This document shows, piece by piece, positions 51,060 to 60,865 of a DNA stretch of 64,000 nucleotides (position 1 is its first letter; each line of letters starts with the position of its first letter). The stretch is from Bergeyella cardium (GTDB taxonomy: Bacteria > Bacteroidota > Bacteroidia > Flavobacteriales > Weeksellaceae). Location of the stretch: assembly GCF_003614945.1 (NCBI RefSeq), contig NZ_QYCZ01000001.1, positions 638,001 to 702,000 on the forward strand, given 5' to 3'. The translations under genes and the position numbers were made by a program. The notes beneath the pieces are model-generated. The model made no database searches, was not told where the DNA came from, and saw only the letters and a list, made by a program, of their open reading frames with translations.

Positions 51060-51956
51060 TTACCGAAATTTGAGCTTGCTGAGTGCGGTTCTCCATCGCT
51101 CTTTTCGGATGAAATCAACCTCCTCTCGGCTGAGAAGAAGTGGGTGTTTTTGCTTGCAAAAAGAGCGGAGAATACGAAAAAAATCCATCGGAGTGCGGCT
51201 CTTGAGTACCGATTTTAATGCCGATACCGCAGCGAGGGGCAGGCTGAGCCCGAGGTTGTAGAAATACTCGCCCATCTTTTCCACTTTCTGATGCCTGTAT
51301 TGGTAGGCGGTGGGGCGCAGGTGCTTTACCCAGAGGTTTTTTATGGTGAGGCATTGCCAGCCTGATTTTTTTGCGAGGAGGACATCAATATTATCCCACC
51401 CCAAGCAGTCTCGGAGCCCGCCCATATCATTAAAACACCGCTTTCGGTAGGATTTAATAGGCCCCCGTATATGCTCGGGAGACGAGAGGTCTTCAAATGC
51501 CCAAACTTGAGCCTTATTGCTAAAATTATAGCGGTCTGTGCTGGCTTCTTCCCCCTTTTTTATCCTTACAAGCCCAGACGCCATTCCTAATTTTGGATTT
51601 TTCTGGTAGATGAGGTTGAGCGCTTCGAGGTAATTCGCAGGGAAGATGATGTCTGCATCAAACTTGCAAATGATATCGATATCTTGAAGGGAGGAGGCTT
51701 TTAGCCCTGAGTAGAACGCCCTCACTACCTTTGCACCTGGCTGATGCTCCGAAGGGGATAGATTTAAAATTTCAACTTTTGGTTTAATGGGGGAGGTGGC
51801 GAGGAAGTTCTCAATACCATCTGCTGTGCTGTCGGTAGAGCCATCATTCACCACTACGATTTTAAAATCTTGATGCGTTTGATACTCCAACGAATAAAGG
51901 CAGAGGGAAATGTGCTCTGCTTCATTATGCGCGGGAATGATGATGAGAAACCTCAC
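51060..51956 (-). CDS. Glycosyltransferase family 2
   Basis: 298 residues. GT-A fold: the N-terminus RFLIIIPAHNEAEHISLCLYSLEYQTHQDFKIVVVNDGSTDST is diagnostic, with the DxD-type metal site in CKFDADIIFPANYL and acceptor region near GLRDCLGWDNIDVLLAKK. The C-terminal 70 residues include hydrophobic stretches but no clear transmembrane domain. It is followed on the same strand (upstream) by panC, 9 bases away, so the two are probably one transcript. The sugar is unknown. Confidence 0.92.
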   Translation of the reverse strand: MRFLIIIPAHNEAEHISLCLYSLEYQTHQDFKIVVVNDGSTDSTADGIENFLATSPIKPKVEILNLSPSEHQPGAKVVRAFYSGLKASSLQDIDIICKFDADIIFPANYLEALNLIYQKNPKLGMASGLVRIKKGEEASTDRYNFSNKAQVWAFEDLSSPEHIRGPIKSYRKRCFNDMGGLRDCLGWDNIDVLLAKKSGWQCLTIKNLWVKHLRPTAYQYRHQKVEKMGEYFYNLGLSLPLAAVSALKSVLKSRTPMDFFRILRSFCKQKHPLLLSREEVDFIRKERWRTALSKLKFR

Positions 51957-51965
51957 GAGGGTAGG

Positions 51966-52817
51966 CTATTTTAAGTGGAGATTGTCGATTAAACGAACGC
52001 CATCTACCACCACAACGATAAATGCGCGGTAGCTCTTGCTAGGGAGGAATTCGTGGGCTTCTCTCAGGGTTTCCTCATCGGCTATGGAGATGTATTCGAG
52101 GGTGTAGTCCTTTATATTATCAAAGGTTTGGGCTACCGCTCTACGAATTTCGGAGGGATTTTTCCCCGCTTTGAAATCTTCATTTGCCTTGGTTAGGGTT
52201 TCGTAGATGAGTTTTGCTTCTTCTCTTCGCTCTAGGCTTAGCCGCTGGTTGCGCGAGCTTAGGGCGAGACCATTTTCTTCCCTTACAATCGGGATTCCAT
52301 AAATCTCCACAGGAAGTCCTGTAATTTCAATGAGTTTTTTTATAATCGCGAGCTGCTGGAAGTCCTTCTCACCGAAATAGGCTCTATTGGGCTGAACTTG
52401 CCTTAGCAGTTCCTCTACAACTGTACCCACGCCATCAAAATGACCGGGTCGGAACTTGCCTTCCATTTCGCTCTCCAAACCACCGAAATCATACTGCTTG
52501 CTCTGGGCCCCATTAGGGTAAATATCATTTATCGTTGGGATATAAACCGCATCTACGAATCCGTGTTCCTTTAATAAGTCGATGTCTTTATCTATCGTTC
52601 TGGGATATTTTTCTAAATCTTCAGGATTATTAAACTGGGTAGGATTTACGAATATGGAAGAGATGACGATGTCATTATCCTTCCTTGCGTGCTCGTATAA
52701 AGACAGGTGCCCGCTATGCAAAGCACCCATAGTTGGAGCAAAACCGATGCTTTTACCTTGCTCTTTTTGAGCGTTTATATAGCTTTTGAGCGATTCTCTA
52801 TTATTTAAAATTTCCAT
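51966..52817 (-). CDS. panC: Pantothenate synthetase
   Basis: 283 residues from ATG 52817 (MEILNNRESLKSYI); the ATG at 52832 lies next to the -7 element and is less likely. Condenses pantoate and beta-alanine with ATP. HIGH-like motif in GFAPTMGALHSGHLSLYEHA, then SIFVNPTQFNNPEDL, FRPGHFDGVGTVV, YFGEKDFQQLAIIKKL and LALSSRNQRL (KMSKS-like). Supplies pantothenate to coaX. Divergent from the starch-synthase-like gene. Confidence 0.96.
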   Translation of the reverse strand: MEILNNRESLKSYINAQKEQGKSIGFAPTMGALHSGHLSLYEHARKDNDIVISSIFVNPTQFNNPEDLEKYPRTIDKDIDLLKEHGFVDAVYIPTINDIYPNGAQSKQYDFGGLESEMEGKFRPGHFDGVGTVVEELLRQVQPNRAYFGEKDFQQLAIIKKLIEITGLPVEIYGIPIVREENGLALSSRNQRLSLERREEAKLIYETLTKANEDFKAGKNPSEIRRAVAQTFDNIKDYTLEYISIADEETLREAHEFLPSKSYRAFIVVVVDGVRLIDNLHLK

Positions 52818-52829
52818 AAAAATTTTTGG

Positions 52830-52837
52830 CAAAAGTA
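52830..52837 (-). promoter_or_regulatory. -7 promoter element of panC
   Basis: TACTTTTG on the minus strand, 13 bases before ATG 52817. It overlaps the start region of the longer in-frame ATG, which supports 52817 as the start. Confidence 0.5.
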
Positions 52838-52898
52838 AATTAAAAAATGATTTACAGCATAAAAAATATAGGTATAAAATTATTAGATTAATTTTTTG

Positions 52899-52906
52899 TA
52901 ATTTTG
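52899..52906 (+). promoter_or_regulatory. -7 promoter element before the starch-synthase-like gene
   Basis: TAATTTTG on the plus strand, 43 bases before ATG 52949. It may start transcription through the DUF4270, glmS and gld genes. Confidence 0.5.
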
Positions 52907-52948
52907 CGCCTAATTATATTATCAGAACAGGAATAAGCAAAAATAGTT

Positions 52949-53725
52949 ATGCTCAATCAAAAGATTTTATATGTAACCACCGAGATGTTTCCTTACCAGG
53001 AAGACAGCAATATGGCAGAAACCGTCAATAAAACTGCTCTGAAAATGCACAGAGAAGGGAATGATGTACGGGTTTTTATGCCTAAATTCGGTCTTATCAG
53101 CGAGCGGAAATTTCAACTCCACGAGGTGATTAGACTCTCGGGGATGAATATAATTATTAATGACTTAGACCAACCTCTTATTATAAAAGTTGCTTCCCTA
53201 CCAGGAGAGAGGCTTCAAGTGTATTTTATAGATAACGAAGAGTACTTCAAAAGAAAATTCTATTATAAAAACGAAGAAGGAAATCCTTTTGAGGATAATG
53301 GTGAAAGAGCAGTTTTCTTCGCAAGAGGAGTGATAGAGACTATAAAAAAACTCAATTGGGTTCCAGATGTGATTCATTTTAATGGTTGGATGGCATCGTT
53401 TATTCCAATCTATCTTAAAAATTATTATAAAAAAGATTTTTTCTTTAATAATACAAAGCTCGTAATGTCCGTTTATAATGAACCAGAAGTCGAGCTAAAT
53501 GAGAAAATAAAAAAAGTTTTGGCTTTTGATAAAATTAAAAACCTTAAAGCTTTAGAAGGGTTGAGATCTCAGGATTTCATTGCCGAAGCGATGAACCTCG
53601 TAGATGTAGTTGTAAAAGGAGATGAATTCCTCGAAGGAGATTATGAGCAGATGTATAAAGAGGCTACCTCTGAAAAAGCGGATTTTGTGGAGGCAGAATC
53701 TATGGAAAATGTATATTTAAGTTAG
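52949..53725 (+). CDS. Starch/glycogen synthase N-terminal-domain protein (GT5-like, no catalytic C-domain)
   Basis: 258 residues. KILYVTTEMFPYQEDSNMAETVNKTALKMHREGNDVRVFMPKFG corresponds to the N-terminal ADP-glucose-binding region of glycogen synthase (K-x-G-G-L-style motif replaced by NMAETVN), and VPDVIHFNGWMASFIPIYLKN to the WHDWH-like motif. The C-terminal GT-B domain with the catalytic Glu pair is absent (full enzymes have about 480 residues). The Lys of the K-x-G-G motif is also missing. Synthase activity is therefore doubtful. It is 14 bases before the DUF4270 gene. Confidence 0.85.
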   Translation: MLNQKILYVTTEMFPYQEDSNMAETVNKTALKMHREGNDVRVFMPKFGLISERKFQLHEVIRLSGMNIIINDLDQPLIIKVASLPGERLQVYFIDNEEYFKRKFYYKNEEGNPFEDNGERAVFFARGVIETIKKLNWVPDVIHFNGWMASFIPIYLKNYYKKDFFFNNTKLVMSVYNEPEVELNEKIKKVLAFDKIKNLKALEGLRSQDFIAEAMNLVDVVVKGDEFLEGDYEQMYKEATSEKADFVEAESMENVYLS

Positions 53726-53739
53726 TTTCTACTATTTCA

Positions 53740-55308
53740 ATGATAAAGAATACAAGTAAAGCTATTAAGTTATTCTTAATGATAACGGGTAGTTTGGTTT
53801 TATGGAGCTGCGAGTCTGACCCAGATAATCTTGGCTCTCAGTTTTTTGAAAATAATTTAGCACAGGGAGTAGATGAGTCTTATGACCTCGTCGCTTATAA
53901 TATCTCCAATTCTGATACCCTAAGAGCCGACGGCAGGATTACGGGTACGGTAAGGAAAGATACAGTTGTATTAGGTGCTTTTAAGGAAAACCAGTTTGGA
54001 GGGCAAAAGGCTTCTTTTGTTTCGCAGGTGAGACTGGCATCTTTTAATCCAGATTTTGGTACAAACCCGAGAATTGACTCCGTAGTGCTCTCTCTAAGGC
54101 CTAAATACCTTACAGGAACAGCTAATGAGACAACTACCACAGATGAAAACATTGTCTGGGGAGCAGATAATACCCCAGCAAAAAAGGTAGTAAAGACCTA
54201 TCCTGTCTATAAGTACGGAAATGCGAGCAATACGATTACCATTAATGTAAATGAAATTAATGACTTCCTCGGTTCTGTAAATGATATTTATTATTCCGAT
54301 AAATCCGTAACAGAAGGAGCGCTTTTAGGAAGTAAATCGTTTAATGGTAAAATCAGTTCCGTAGAAGTAACCAAGAAAAGTGATAATTCATCTCTTTTGA
54401 GTCGCCCAGCAACCATCAGGATGAATTTAGATGCTAATTTCTTTAAAACTAAAATATTTGATAAGAAAGGGAGTGCAGAGCTTAGCAATCTTTCAAACTT
54501 TATTCGATACTTTAAAGGGCTTAAAATCTCCATTGCAGAAACCGATGGATATCTTATGAAACTCCAAATACCAAAAGATGGAGATATTACTATCTATTAT
54601 AAGAAAGAGGTAACGGCTAACGGTACTACTAAAACTGAAAACGCTACTTTTACCTTGAATTTGGGCTCTTCCAATGCGAGCTTTAGTAAAATTGAATACG
54701 ATAGAACAGGTTCAGCAGCAGCTACGGCATTAGCGAGTGCTAATTCTACATCGGGAGATGCAAAGCTGTATGTACAAGGTATGGGAGGTCCAAATTTTGG
54801 TGTGAAGATTCCAGATGCTACGATAAATGCTCTTAAAAATAAATTCACAACCGATAAAGTAGGGATTTTATCAGCTAAATTTAGATTCTATACCGATGCA
54901 AACCTTTGGAACAATAGTTTTGCAAAGCCACAAGCATTTACGGTAATGCAAAATAAACAGGATGCAAATGGAAAGACGCTTTATGAGTTTTTAAAAGACT
55001 TATCAGCTTTTGAATATCAGGCAAATTACAGATTGACTCAAGGCTATGATTTAGCTTCTCATCCTTCTTATTATGAAATTAATATTACACAAACGCTAAA
55101 AGATTTAGTAGAGAAGGAAGGGCAGACCAATCAGGATTTTATTATTAAACTTGGGCAGTATCTTGTGAATACTTCTTCAGGTAAGAAAGGTCTTTATGGA
55201 CAAAATGTAGATAGTAGAATCTATTCCCCAGAAAGGGTGATTTTAGTAGGTACCGATGCGGGAAATGACAAGAGAGCTCAGTTGCTTATAACTTATATCA
55301 AGAAATAA
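53740..55308 (+). CDS. DUF4270 lipoprotein
   Basis: 522 residues with a lipobox (MITGSLVLWSC) after a basic N-terminus, so anchored in the envelope. The start of the mature part, ESDPDNLGSQFFENN, and the pattern of beta-strand segments ending SRIYSPERVILVGT match DUF4270 proteins of Bacteroidota, which are regularly encoded beside the gldK region. Function unknown. Neighbouring genes, 14 bases before and 16 after, suggest one transcript with glmS. Confidence 0.88.
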   Translation: MIKNTSKAIKLFLMITGSLVLWSCESDPDNLGSQFFENNLAQGVDESYDLVAYNISNSDTLRADGRITGTVRKDTVVLGAFKENQFGGQKASFVSQVRLASFNPDFGTNPRIDSVVLSLRPKYLTGTANETTTTDENIVWGADNTPAKKVVKTYPVYKYGNASNTITINVNEINDFLGSVNDIYYSDKSVTEGALLGSKSFNGKISSVEVTKKSDNSSLLSRPATIRMNLDANFFKTKIFDKKGSAELSNLSNFIRYFKGLKISIAETDGYLMKLQIPKDGDITIYYKKEVTANGTTKTENATFTLNLGSSNASFSKIEYDRTGSAAATALASANSTSGDAKLYVQGMGGPNFGVKIPDATINALKNKFTTDKVGILSAKFRFYTDANLWNNSFAKPQAFTVMQNKQDANGKTLYEFLKDLSAFEYQANYRLTQGYDLASHPSYYEINITQTLKDLVEKEGQTNQDFIIKLGQYLVNTSSGKKGLYGQNVDSRIYSPERVILVGTDAGNDKRAQLLITYIKK

Positions 55309-55324
55309 AAAAAATAAAATAACT

Positions 55325-57178
55325 ATGTGTGGAATTGTAGGATATACAGGTTTTCAAGATGCTTATGATATTGTAATCAATGGACTTAGAAGATTGGAAT
55401 ACAGAGGTTATGATAGTGCAGGTATTGTTTTAGATGATGATAACTCAGCATTTAAATTAGCAAAAACCAAAGGTAAAGTAGAAGACCTGGTAAGGATTTC
55501 TGAAAATTTAAAAGGAAAATCAAAAGTGGGGATGGGGCATACCCGATGGGCTACTCACGGTGCACCAAGTGATAAAAACTCCCACCCACACCTTTCTAAT
55601 AATAAAAAAATTGCATTGATTCATAATGGTATTATAGAGAATTATGATACAATTAAAACAATGCTTCTCGGAAAGGGCTTTACTTTTCAGTCAGATACAG
55701 ATACTGAGGTTTTAGTGAATCTTATCCAGTATTTTATGGATATAGATACTACGCTTTCTTTTCCGGAAGCGGTTCGTTCTGCTTTGAATGAAGTCTATGG
55801 TGCTTATGCAATTACAGTAATGCACGATGATTTCCCAGGTCTTTTGGTTTGTGCGAGGTTAGGTTCTCCGCTTGCCATCGGTCTTGGTGATAAAGAGTAT
55901 TTCATCGCTTCCGATGCCTCTCCATTTGTAGAATTTACTAAGGAGGCTATTTACCTTGAAGAAGGGCATATGGCTACCGTAAGCCTTGAAAATGGCGTAG
56001 AAATCCGTTCTATTAAGAATAATGAAAAAATAACACCCGCTATACAGGAACTTAAAATAAGTTTGGAGCAGATAGAGAAAGGAGGCTATGAGCATTTTAT
56101 GTTGAAGGAGATTTTTGAACAGCCAAAGTCTATTCACGATACAATGAGAGGGCGTCTTTTAGTAGATGAAGGTATCATAAAAATGGCGGGTATCTGGGAT
56201 CATTTGGAGCGAATTAATAAAGCAGAGCGTATCATCATTATTGCTTGTGGTACTTCTTGGCATGCAGGGCTAATCGGTGAATACCTTATCGAAGAGTTTG
56301 CAAGAGTTCCAGTAGAGGTAGAATATGCTTCTGAATTTAGATACAGAAATCCGATTATTACCAATAAAGATGTGGTTATCGCTATTTCTCAATCGGGAGA
56401 AACGGCAGATACTATGGAGGCGATTAAATTAGCTAAGGAAAGAGGAGCTTTTGTCTATGGTATTTGTAATGTGGTAGATTCTTCCATTGCAAGGATTACA
56501 GATGCAGGCTCATATACCCATGCGGGGCCGGAGATTGGTGTAGCTTCTACTAAAGCATTTACTGCACAGCTTACGATATTATCATTAATCGCTTTAAAAC
56601 TCGGTAAGCACAATGGTAATTTAAGCAATGCAGAATTTATGAGGCTTATCACAGAATTAGATACCCTTCCTAAAAAAATTGAAGATGTTTTAGCAAATAC
56701 ACATCAAATTACACAGGATATAGCGAGAGAATTTGTAGATGCGGCTAACTTCTTATACTTGGGTAGAGGATATAATTATCCAGCTGCTTTGGAAGGTGCA
56801 TTGAAACTTAAAGAAATCTCCTATATTCACGCAGAAGGCTATCCAGCTGCTGAGATGAAGCACGGACCTATTGCTTTGATTGATGAAAATATGCCTATTG
56901 TTATTATCGCTCCTAAAAAAGGTCATTATGATAAAATTGTAAGTAATGTTCAGGAAATCAAGGCGAGAAAAGGAAAAGTAATAGCCGTTGTAAATAAAGG
57001 GGATGAGCAAGTAGCATCAATGGCGGATTATATTATTGAAATTCCAGAGACTTCCGAGTGTTTCTCTCCGATAGTAGTATCTGTTCCACTGCAGTTGTTA
57101 GCATATTATATCGCGGTTTATAGAGGAGCTAATGTAGACCAACCGAGGAACTTAGCTAAATCTGTAACAGTAGAATAA
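55325..57178 (+). CDS. glmS: Glutamine-fructose-6-phosphate aminotransferase
   Basis: 617 residues. The N-terminal glutaminase starts MCGIVGYTGFQDA with the catalytic Cys2, followed by RLEYRGYDSAGI and THNNGIIENYD-type motifs (LIHNGIIENYD). The SIS-domain isomerase half has CGTSWHAGLIGEYLIEE, SQSGETADTMEAI and the C-terminal LAKSVTVE, the usual ending with the lysine that binds sugar. It makes glucosamine-6-phosphate for peptidoglycan and LPS. No glmS ribozyme is visible upstream (only 16 bases). Confidence 0.97.
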   Translation: MCGIVGYTGFQDAYDIVINGLRRLEYRGYDSAGIVLDDDNSAFKLAKTKGKVEDLVRISENLKGKSKVGMGHTRWATHGAPSDKNSHPHLSNNKKIALIHNGIIENYDTIKTMLLGKGFTFQSDTDTEVLVNLIQYFMDIDTTLSFPEAVRSALNEVYGAYAITVMHDDFPGLLVCARLGSPLAIGLGDKEYFIASDASPFVEFTKEAIYLEEGHMATVSLENGVEIRSIKNNEKITPAIQELKISLEQIEKGGYEHFMLKEIFEQPKSIHDTMRGRLLVDEGIIKMAGIWDHLERINKAERIIIIACGTSWHAGLIGEYLIEEFARVPVEVEYASEFRYRNPIITNKDVVIAISQSGETADTMEAIKLAKERGAFVYGICNVVDSSIARITDAGSYTHAGPEIGVASTKAFTAQLTILSLIALKLGKHNGNLSNAEFMRLITELDTLPKKIEDVLANTHQITQDIAREFVDAANFLYLGRGYNYPAALEGALKLKEISYIHAEGYPAAEMKHGPIALIDENMPIVIIAPKKGHYDKIVSNVQEIKARKGKVIAVVNKGDEQVASMADYIIEIPETSECFSPIVVSVPLQLLAYYIAVYRGANVDQPRNLAKSVTVE

Positions 57179-57276
57179 TTAGGTTCATAGAAATAATTTA
57201 TAGATTTTTTTATCAAGTAAAATAATATAAAATTTTCTTCGTTAGAAGTTAGGTTATTAGGAATTATAATTTTAGA

Positions 57277-58668
57277 ATGAAAAATTTATTGCCAATACTA
57301 TTTGCAGCATCTGTAGTTGCTGTATCGTGTTCAGGTTCAGGAGGTGGAGGTACTTCTGGTAAGCCAAGAACAAAAGGGGAAATTATTCCAAGGGAGAAAG
57401 CAAAAGCTTTTGTAGCAGAAAGACCTTATGGTATGGTTGCTATCCCTGGTGGCTCTTTTGTAATGGGGCTTGCAGATCAAGATATGGTAAGTACTCCCGA
57501 AAAAGCACCTCTGAAAACAGTTACTGTTTCGTCTTTCTTTATGGATGAAACCGAAACTACAAATGCGGAATATCGTTTCTTCGTTAATTATGTAAGAGAT
57601 TCTATTGCAAGAACTCTTTTAGCAGAAGCAGTGGGGGATGACAGCCCTTATGCTTATCTGGCTAAAAAAACAGAAAACCAAACTCCATATCAGGAGTATC
57701 TGGAATCACAAGGCGGAAGAGATGGATATGATGAATCCAAGAGACTGGATTATTCGGCTCGTTTGTATTGGGATCCTAATGATTACCCAGATGTAGAATA
57801 TGCAGAGATTTTAGAATCAATGTACTTGCCACAGGACCAGAGAATCAATGATGAAAGGGTTATTGATTGGTCTAAAATTAAATATAGTTATCAGTGGGAG
57901 GATAGAGAATCTGCAATTAAAGATAAATCAAGAGGGGCAGATTATCTTAAAAAGCAGAGCATTGCTGTCTATCCAGATACTACGGTATGGGTAAAAGACT
58001 TTAATTATGCTTATAACGAGCCTCTTTATGATGGCTATTTCTGGCATTCTGCATACAAGAACTATCCAGTAGTGGGGGTTACTTGGGAGCAGGCGAGAGC
58101 ATATTGTAATTTCAGAACTAAGTTTAAAAGCGACTATAATAAGAGTCAAAAGAAAAAGAAACAAAGAGCTATGGCATTCAGACTTCCAACAGAAGCAGAA
58201 TGGGAATATGCTGCAAGAGGCGGTCTGGAAAATGCAACCTATCCTTGGGGAGGTCCTTACCTGATAGATGATAGAGGCTGCTACCTTGCTAACTTTAAAC
58301 CTAAAAGAGGTAGCTATATTGAAGATGAGAAAAAAGGAACTTATACCTATACAGCTCCTGTAAAGAAATTCCATAAAAATGGTTTTGGGCTCTATGATAT
58401 GGCTGGGAATGTAGCTGAATGGACGGAATCTCCGTACAACAACTCAACTTATCAGTTTTCTTCTACTTTAAATCCTTATCTATCTAACCAGGCATATAAG
58501 GAAGTGAAAAAAGTGGTTCGAGGAGGTTCTTGGAAAGATGTTGGTTATGTACTTATGACAGGGTATAGAGACTGGGAAAGAAAAGATTCTGCAAGAAGCT
58601 ATATAGGTTTCCGTACGGTACAGGATATTCCAGAGGGAACAGGTAGATATAAAAAGAAAACGAAATAA
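57277..58668 (+). CDS. gldK: Gliding motility/type IX secretion lipoprotein GldK
   Basis: 463 residues. Lipobox in FAASVVAVSCSGSG, so attached to the periplasmic face of the outer membrane. The body is the formylglycine-generating-enzyme (FGE-sulfatase) fold: MVAIPGGSFVMGLADQD, FFMDETETTNAEYRFF, VVGVTWEQARAYCNFR, FRLPTEAEWEYAARGG, GLYDMAGNVAEWTESPY and VVRGGSWKD. In T9SS it forms the periplasmic ring with GldN. First gene of gldKLMN. Confidence 0.95.
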   Translation: MKNLLPILFAASVVAVSCSGSGGGGTSGKPRTKGEIIPREKAKAFVAERPYGMVAIPGGSFVMGLADQDMVSTPEKAPLKTVTVSSFFMDETETTNAEYRFFVNYVRDSIARTLLAEAVGDDSPYAYLAKKTENQTPYQEYLESQGGRDGYDESKRLDYSARLYWDPNDYPDVEYAEILESMYLPQDQRINDERVIDWSKIKYSYQWEDRESAIKDKSRGADYLKKQSIAVYPDTTVWVKDFNYAYNEPLYDGYFWHSAYKNYPVVGVTWEQARAYCNFRTKFKSDYNKSQKKKKQRAMAFRLPTEAEWEYAARGGLENATYPWGGPYLIDDRGCYLANFKPKRGSYIEDEKKGTYTYTAPVKKFHKNGFGLYDMAGNVAEWTESPYNNSTYQFSSTLNPYLSNQAYKEVKKVVRGGSWKDVGYVLMTGYRDWERKDSARSYIGFRTVQDIPEGTGRYKKKTK

Positions 58669-58693
58669 AAAATTAAAAAATAATTAGAATATT

Positions 58694-59230
58694 ATGTTTA
58701 AAACTAAGGACGGAATATTAAATTTCGCGTATTCATTCGGTGCTGCAATTGTTATATTAGGAGCATTTTTTAAGATGACACACACTACTTTTGGTGGTCT
58801 TATCAATCCAAACTGGGTTTTAGGTGGTGCACTTATCACTGAGGCTATTATCTTTATGGTATATGCTTTTAACCCTCCAAAGACAGAAGAAACTTACGCT
58901 TGGGAAAATGTATATCCAGAGCTTTTGGATAAAAATGCACAGCCAACGCCGAGACAGACCACATCTTTAGTTCAGCAAACGACAGAATTAAGAGAATTAG
59001 AAACCTCTCTTTCTACTAAATTAGATAAAATGCTTGCAGATGCTAAGGTAGATAATACTCTGCTTGAGAGCTTTAAAACAGGAATTGAGAAATTCTCTTC
59101 TTCCATAGATGAATTACAAAAGTCCGCTGAGTATTCAGATAAGTTTAATCAGGAATTACAACAGCTTACAGCTAACCTTAATAACTTGAATAAAGTCTAT
59201 GCAGGTATGCTTAGCGCAATGAAGTCGTAA
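58694..59230 (+). CDS. gldL: Gliding motility protein GldL
   Basis: 178 residues. Two N-terminal transmembrane helices (about 8-28 and 36-57, the second ending EAIIFMVYAF) are followed by a helical cytoplasmic tail with coiled-coil character (LETSLSTKLDKMLADAKVD). GldL and GldM form the proton-driven motor of T9SS in the inner membrane; the conserved acidic residue in the second helix is the Glu in GALITEAIIF. It lies 25 bases after gldK. Confidence 0.95.
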   Translation: MFKTKDGILNFAYSFGAAIVILGAFFKMTHTTFGGLINPNWVLGGALITEAIIFMVYAFNPPKTEETYAWENVYPELLDKNAQPTPRQTTSLVQQTTELRELETSLSTKLDKMLADAKVDNTLLESFKTGIEKFSSSIDELQKSAEYSDKFNQELQQLTANLNNLNKVYAGMLSAMKS

Positions 59231-59265
59231 TTTGAACTAATTTTTAACCTTATAAAAGTACTTAG

Positions 59266-60840
59266 ATGGCACACGGAAAAGAAACTCCGCGTCAGAAGAT
59301 GATCAATCTGATGTACTTGGTTTTTATTGCGATGCTTGCAATGCAAATAGACCAGGAAATCATTAGATCCTATAATGATACAAAAAGCTCTCTTGAAGAA
59401 ACAAGATTGCTTACTCAGACTAAAAATGAAATCTTTGAGCAAACTTTACAACAGAAGGCAAAAAACTCACCAGATACTTTTGAAGCTCCATATCAGAAGT
59501 ATAAAGATTTAAAAAAGCAGGTAAATGACTTGGTAGAAGAGTTAGAAAAATCAAAACTCGCAATGTCTAAATTTGCAGATTTAGACTTAAAGCAAAGTAG
59601 TGATGAAGATGATTTTAACTTCAATGCACTGAATAATACAGATGCTTCTACCCATTATTATTTTGTAGATGCCAATGAAAACAAACCTACTAAGGAAGCT
59701 CAGGCAGTCGTTAAAAAAATTAATGATTTAAGAGAGTTTATCGTAGCTTCTTTTGCGAAAGATAATACGATGAAGCAGGTGGTAGAGAGGGCGCAAAAGT
59801 CCTTGATTACAGAGAATAAAAAAGGAAATAAAAAGAATTGGCTGGTAAGGAAATTTTATAATCAGCCCCTAATCGCTGCTCTTTCAAATGTAGAAGTTAT
59901 CCAGACAGAAGCAAGAAATATTGAATCCGATGTCTTGGCAAACCTCCTTCAAGAGAAAGTAGATGCCGATATTAAATTCAATGCTTTTGAGGCGATTGTA
60001 TCTGCCCCTACGGTAGTTTTACAGGGAGAGCCAGCTGTTGCTAAGGTTGTGATTGGGAACTACTCAAGCTCTCTACCTAATTTGAAGTTTTCAAATGTTG
60101 ATAGAGAGGAGAATGGACAAGGTATAAAGGCTTTACCTACGGGTACCGTTGGGGATAATTTCTCATTTAGTGGTAATGTATCCTTTACAGATGCTAATGG
60201 CAAAGAAGTATCTCTTCCATATAATCACACTTATCGAGTGATTGCAGGAGCTAAGGAAGTAGCATTTGAAAGTGGGGCTTTGCTTGCTGCAGAGAAAATG
60301 CAAGTGCTTTACAGAGGTCTTGCAAATCCTATTTCGGGCTCTATTTTAGGTGCGGATAATAGCCAGACTACCCTTACCGCTTCTGGTGCTTCGGTTACTA
60401 AAGTGGGGGGAGGTAAGTGGAATGTAACCCCTGGTGCGGGCAACTCTACTACGCTTACCATTTCTGGTAGAGGACCAAAAGGACAAGTGATTTCGCAGTC
60501 ATTTACTTTCAGAATTAAAGGTCTTCCTACACCAGTAGGTCAGATCCGAGGTGAAAATGTAGTAAGTATGCCTGCTTCATCTATCCCGAACCAGACGGTA
60601 TCTGTTGCAATGCCAGATTTTGATTGGCCAGTATCCTTCCAGGTAAATAGCTTTATGTTTAAAGTGCCTGGTAAGGCAGCGATGACCGTTAGCGGAAGTT
60701 CTATGGCATCAGTGGCAGGATTAGCCAAAAACCTCAGACCAGGAGATATTTGTTATGTCTATAATATCAATGCCTCTGCTTCTGGGATTGGTAATCAAGG
60801 ATTGAAAAAAATCCCTGCGATTGTAATTAATGTTCAATAA
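59266..60840 (+). CDS. gldM: Gliding motility protein GldM
   Basis: 524 residues. A short cytoplasmic start (MAHGKETPRQKMINLMYLVFIAMLAMQIDQEII) contains the single membrane helix, followed by a long periplasmic part made of beta domains, including ALPTGTVGDNFSFSGNVSFTDANGKEVSLPY and the C-terminal GDICYVYNINASA. It spans the periplasm to meet the GldKN ring. 35 bases after gldL. Confidence 0.95.
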   Translation: MAHGKETPRQKMINLMYLVFIAMLAMQIDQEIIRSYNDTKSSLEETRLLTQTKNEIFEQTLQQKAKNSPDTFEAPYQKYKDLKKQVNDLVEELEKSKLAMSKFADLDLKQSSDEDDFNFNALNNTDASTHYYFVDANENKPTKEAQAVVKKINDLREFIVASFAKDNTMKQVVERAQKSLITENKKGNKKNWLVRKFYNQPLIAALSNVEVIQTEARNIESDVLANLLQEKVDADIKFNAFEAIVSAPTVVLQGEPAVAKVVIGNYSSSLPNLKFSNVDREENGQGIKALPTGTVGDNFSFSGNVSFTDANGKEVSLPYNHTYRVIAGAKEVAFESGALLAAEKMQVLYRGLANPISGSILGADNSQTTLTASGASVTKVGGGKWNVTPGAGNSTTLTISGRGPKGQVISQSFTFRIKGLPTPVGQIRGENVVSMPASSIPNQTVSVAMPDFDWPVSFQVNSFMFKVPGKAAMTVSGSSMASVAGLAKNLRPGDICYVYNINASASGIGNQGLKKIPAIVINVQ

Positions 60841-60865
60841 TATTGATTTCAAAAATCATCATCAA

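Noticed and set aside
52949-53725. Frameshifted or truncated full-length glycogen synthase
   Set aside because: Downstream sequence after the stop starts a distinct DUF4270 lipoprotein gene after 14 bases, and no C-terminal GT5 motifs appear in other frames. The protein seems naturally short.
55309-55324. glmS ribozyme upstream of glmS
   Set aside because: Only 16 bases separate glmS from the DUF4270 stop, too short for a ribozyme, and no such fold is visible at the end of the upstream gene.
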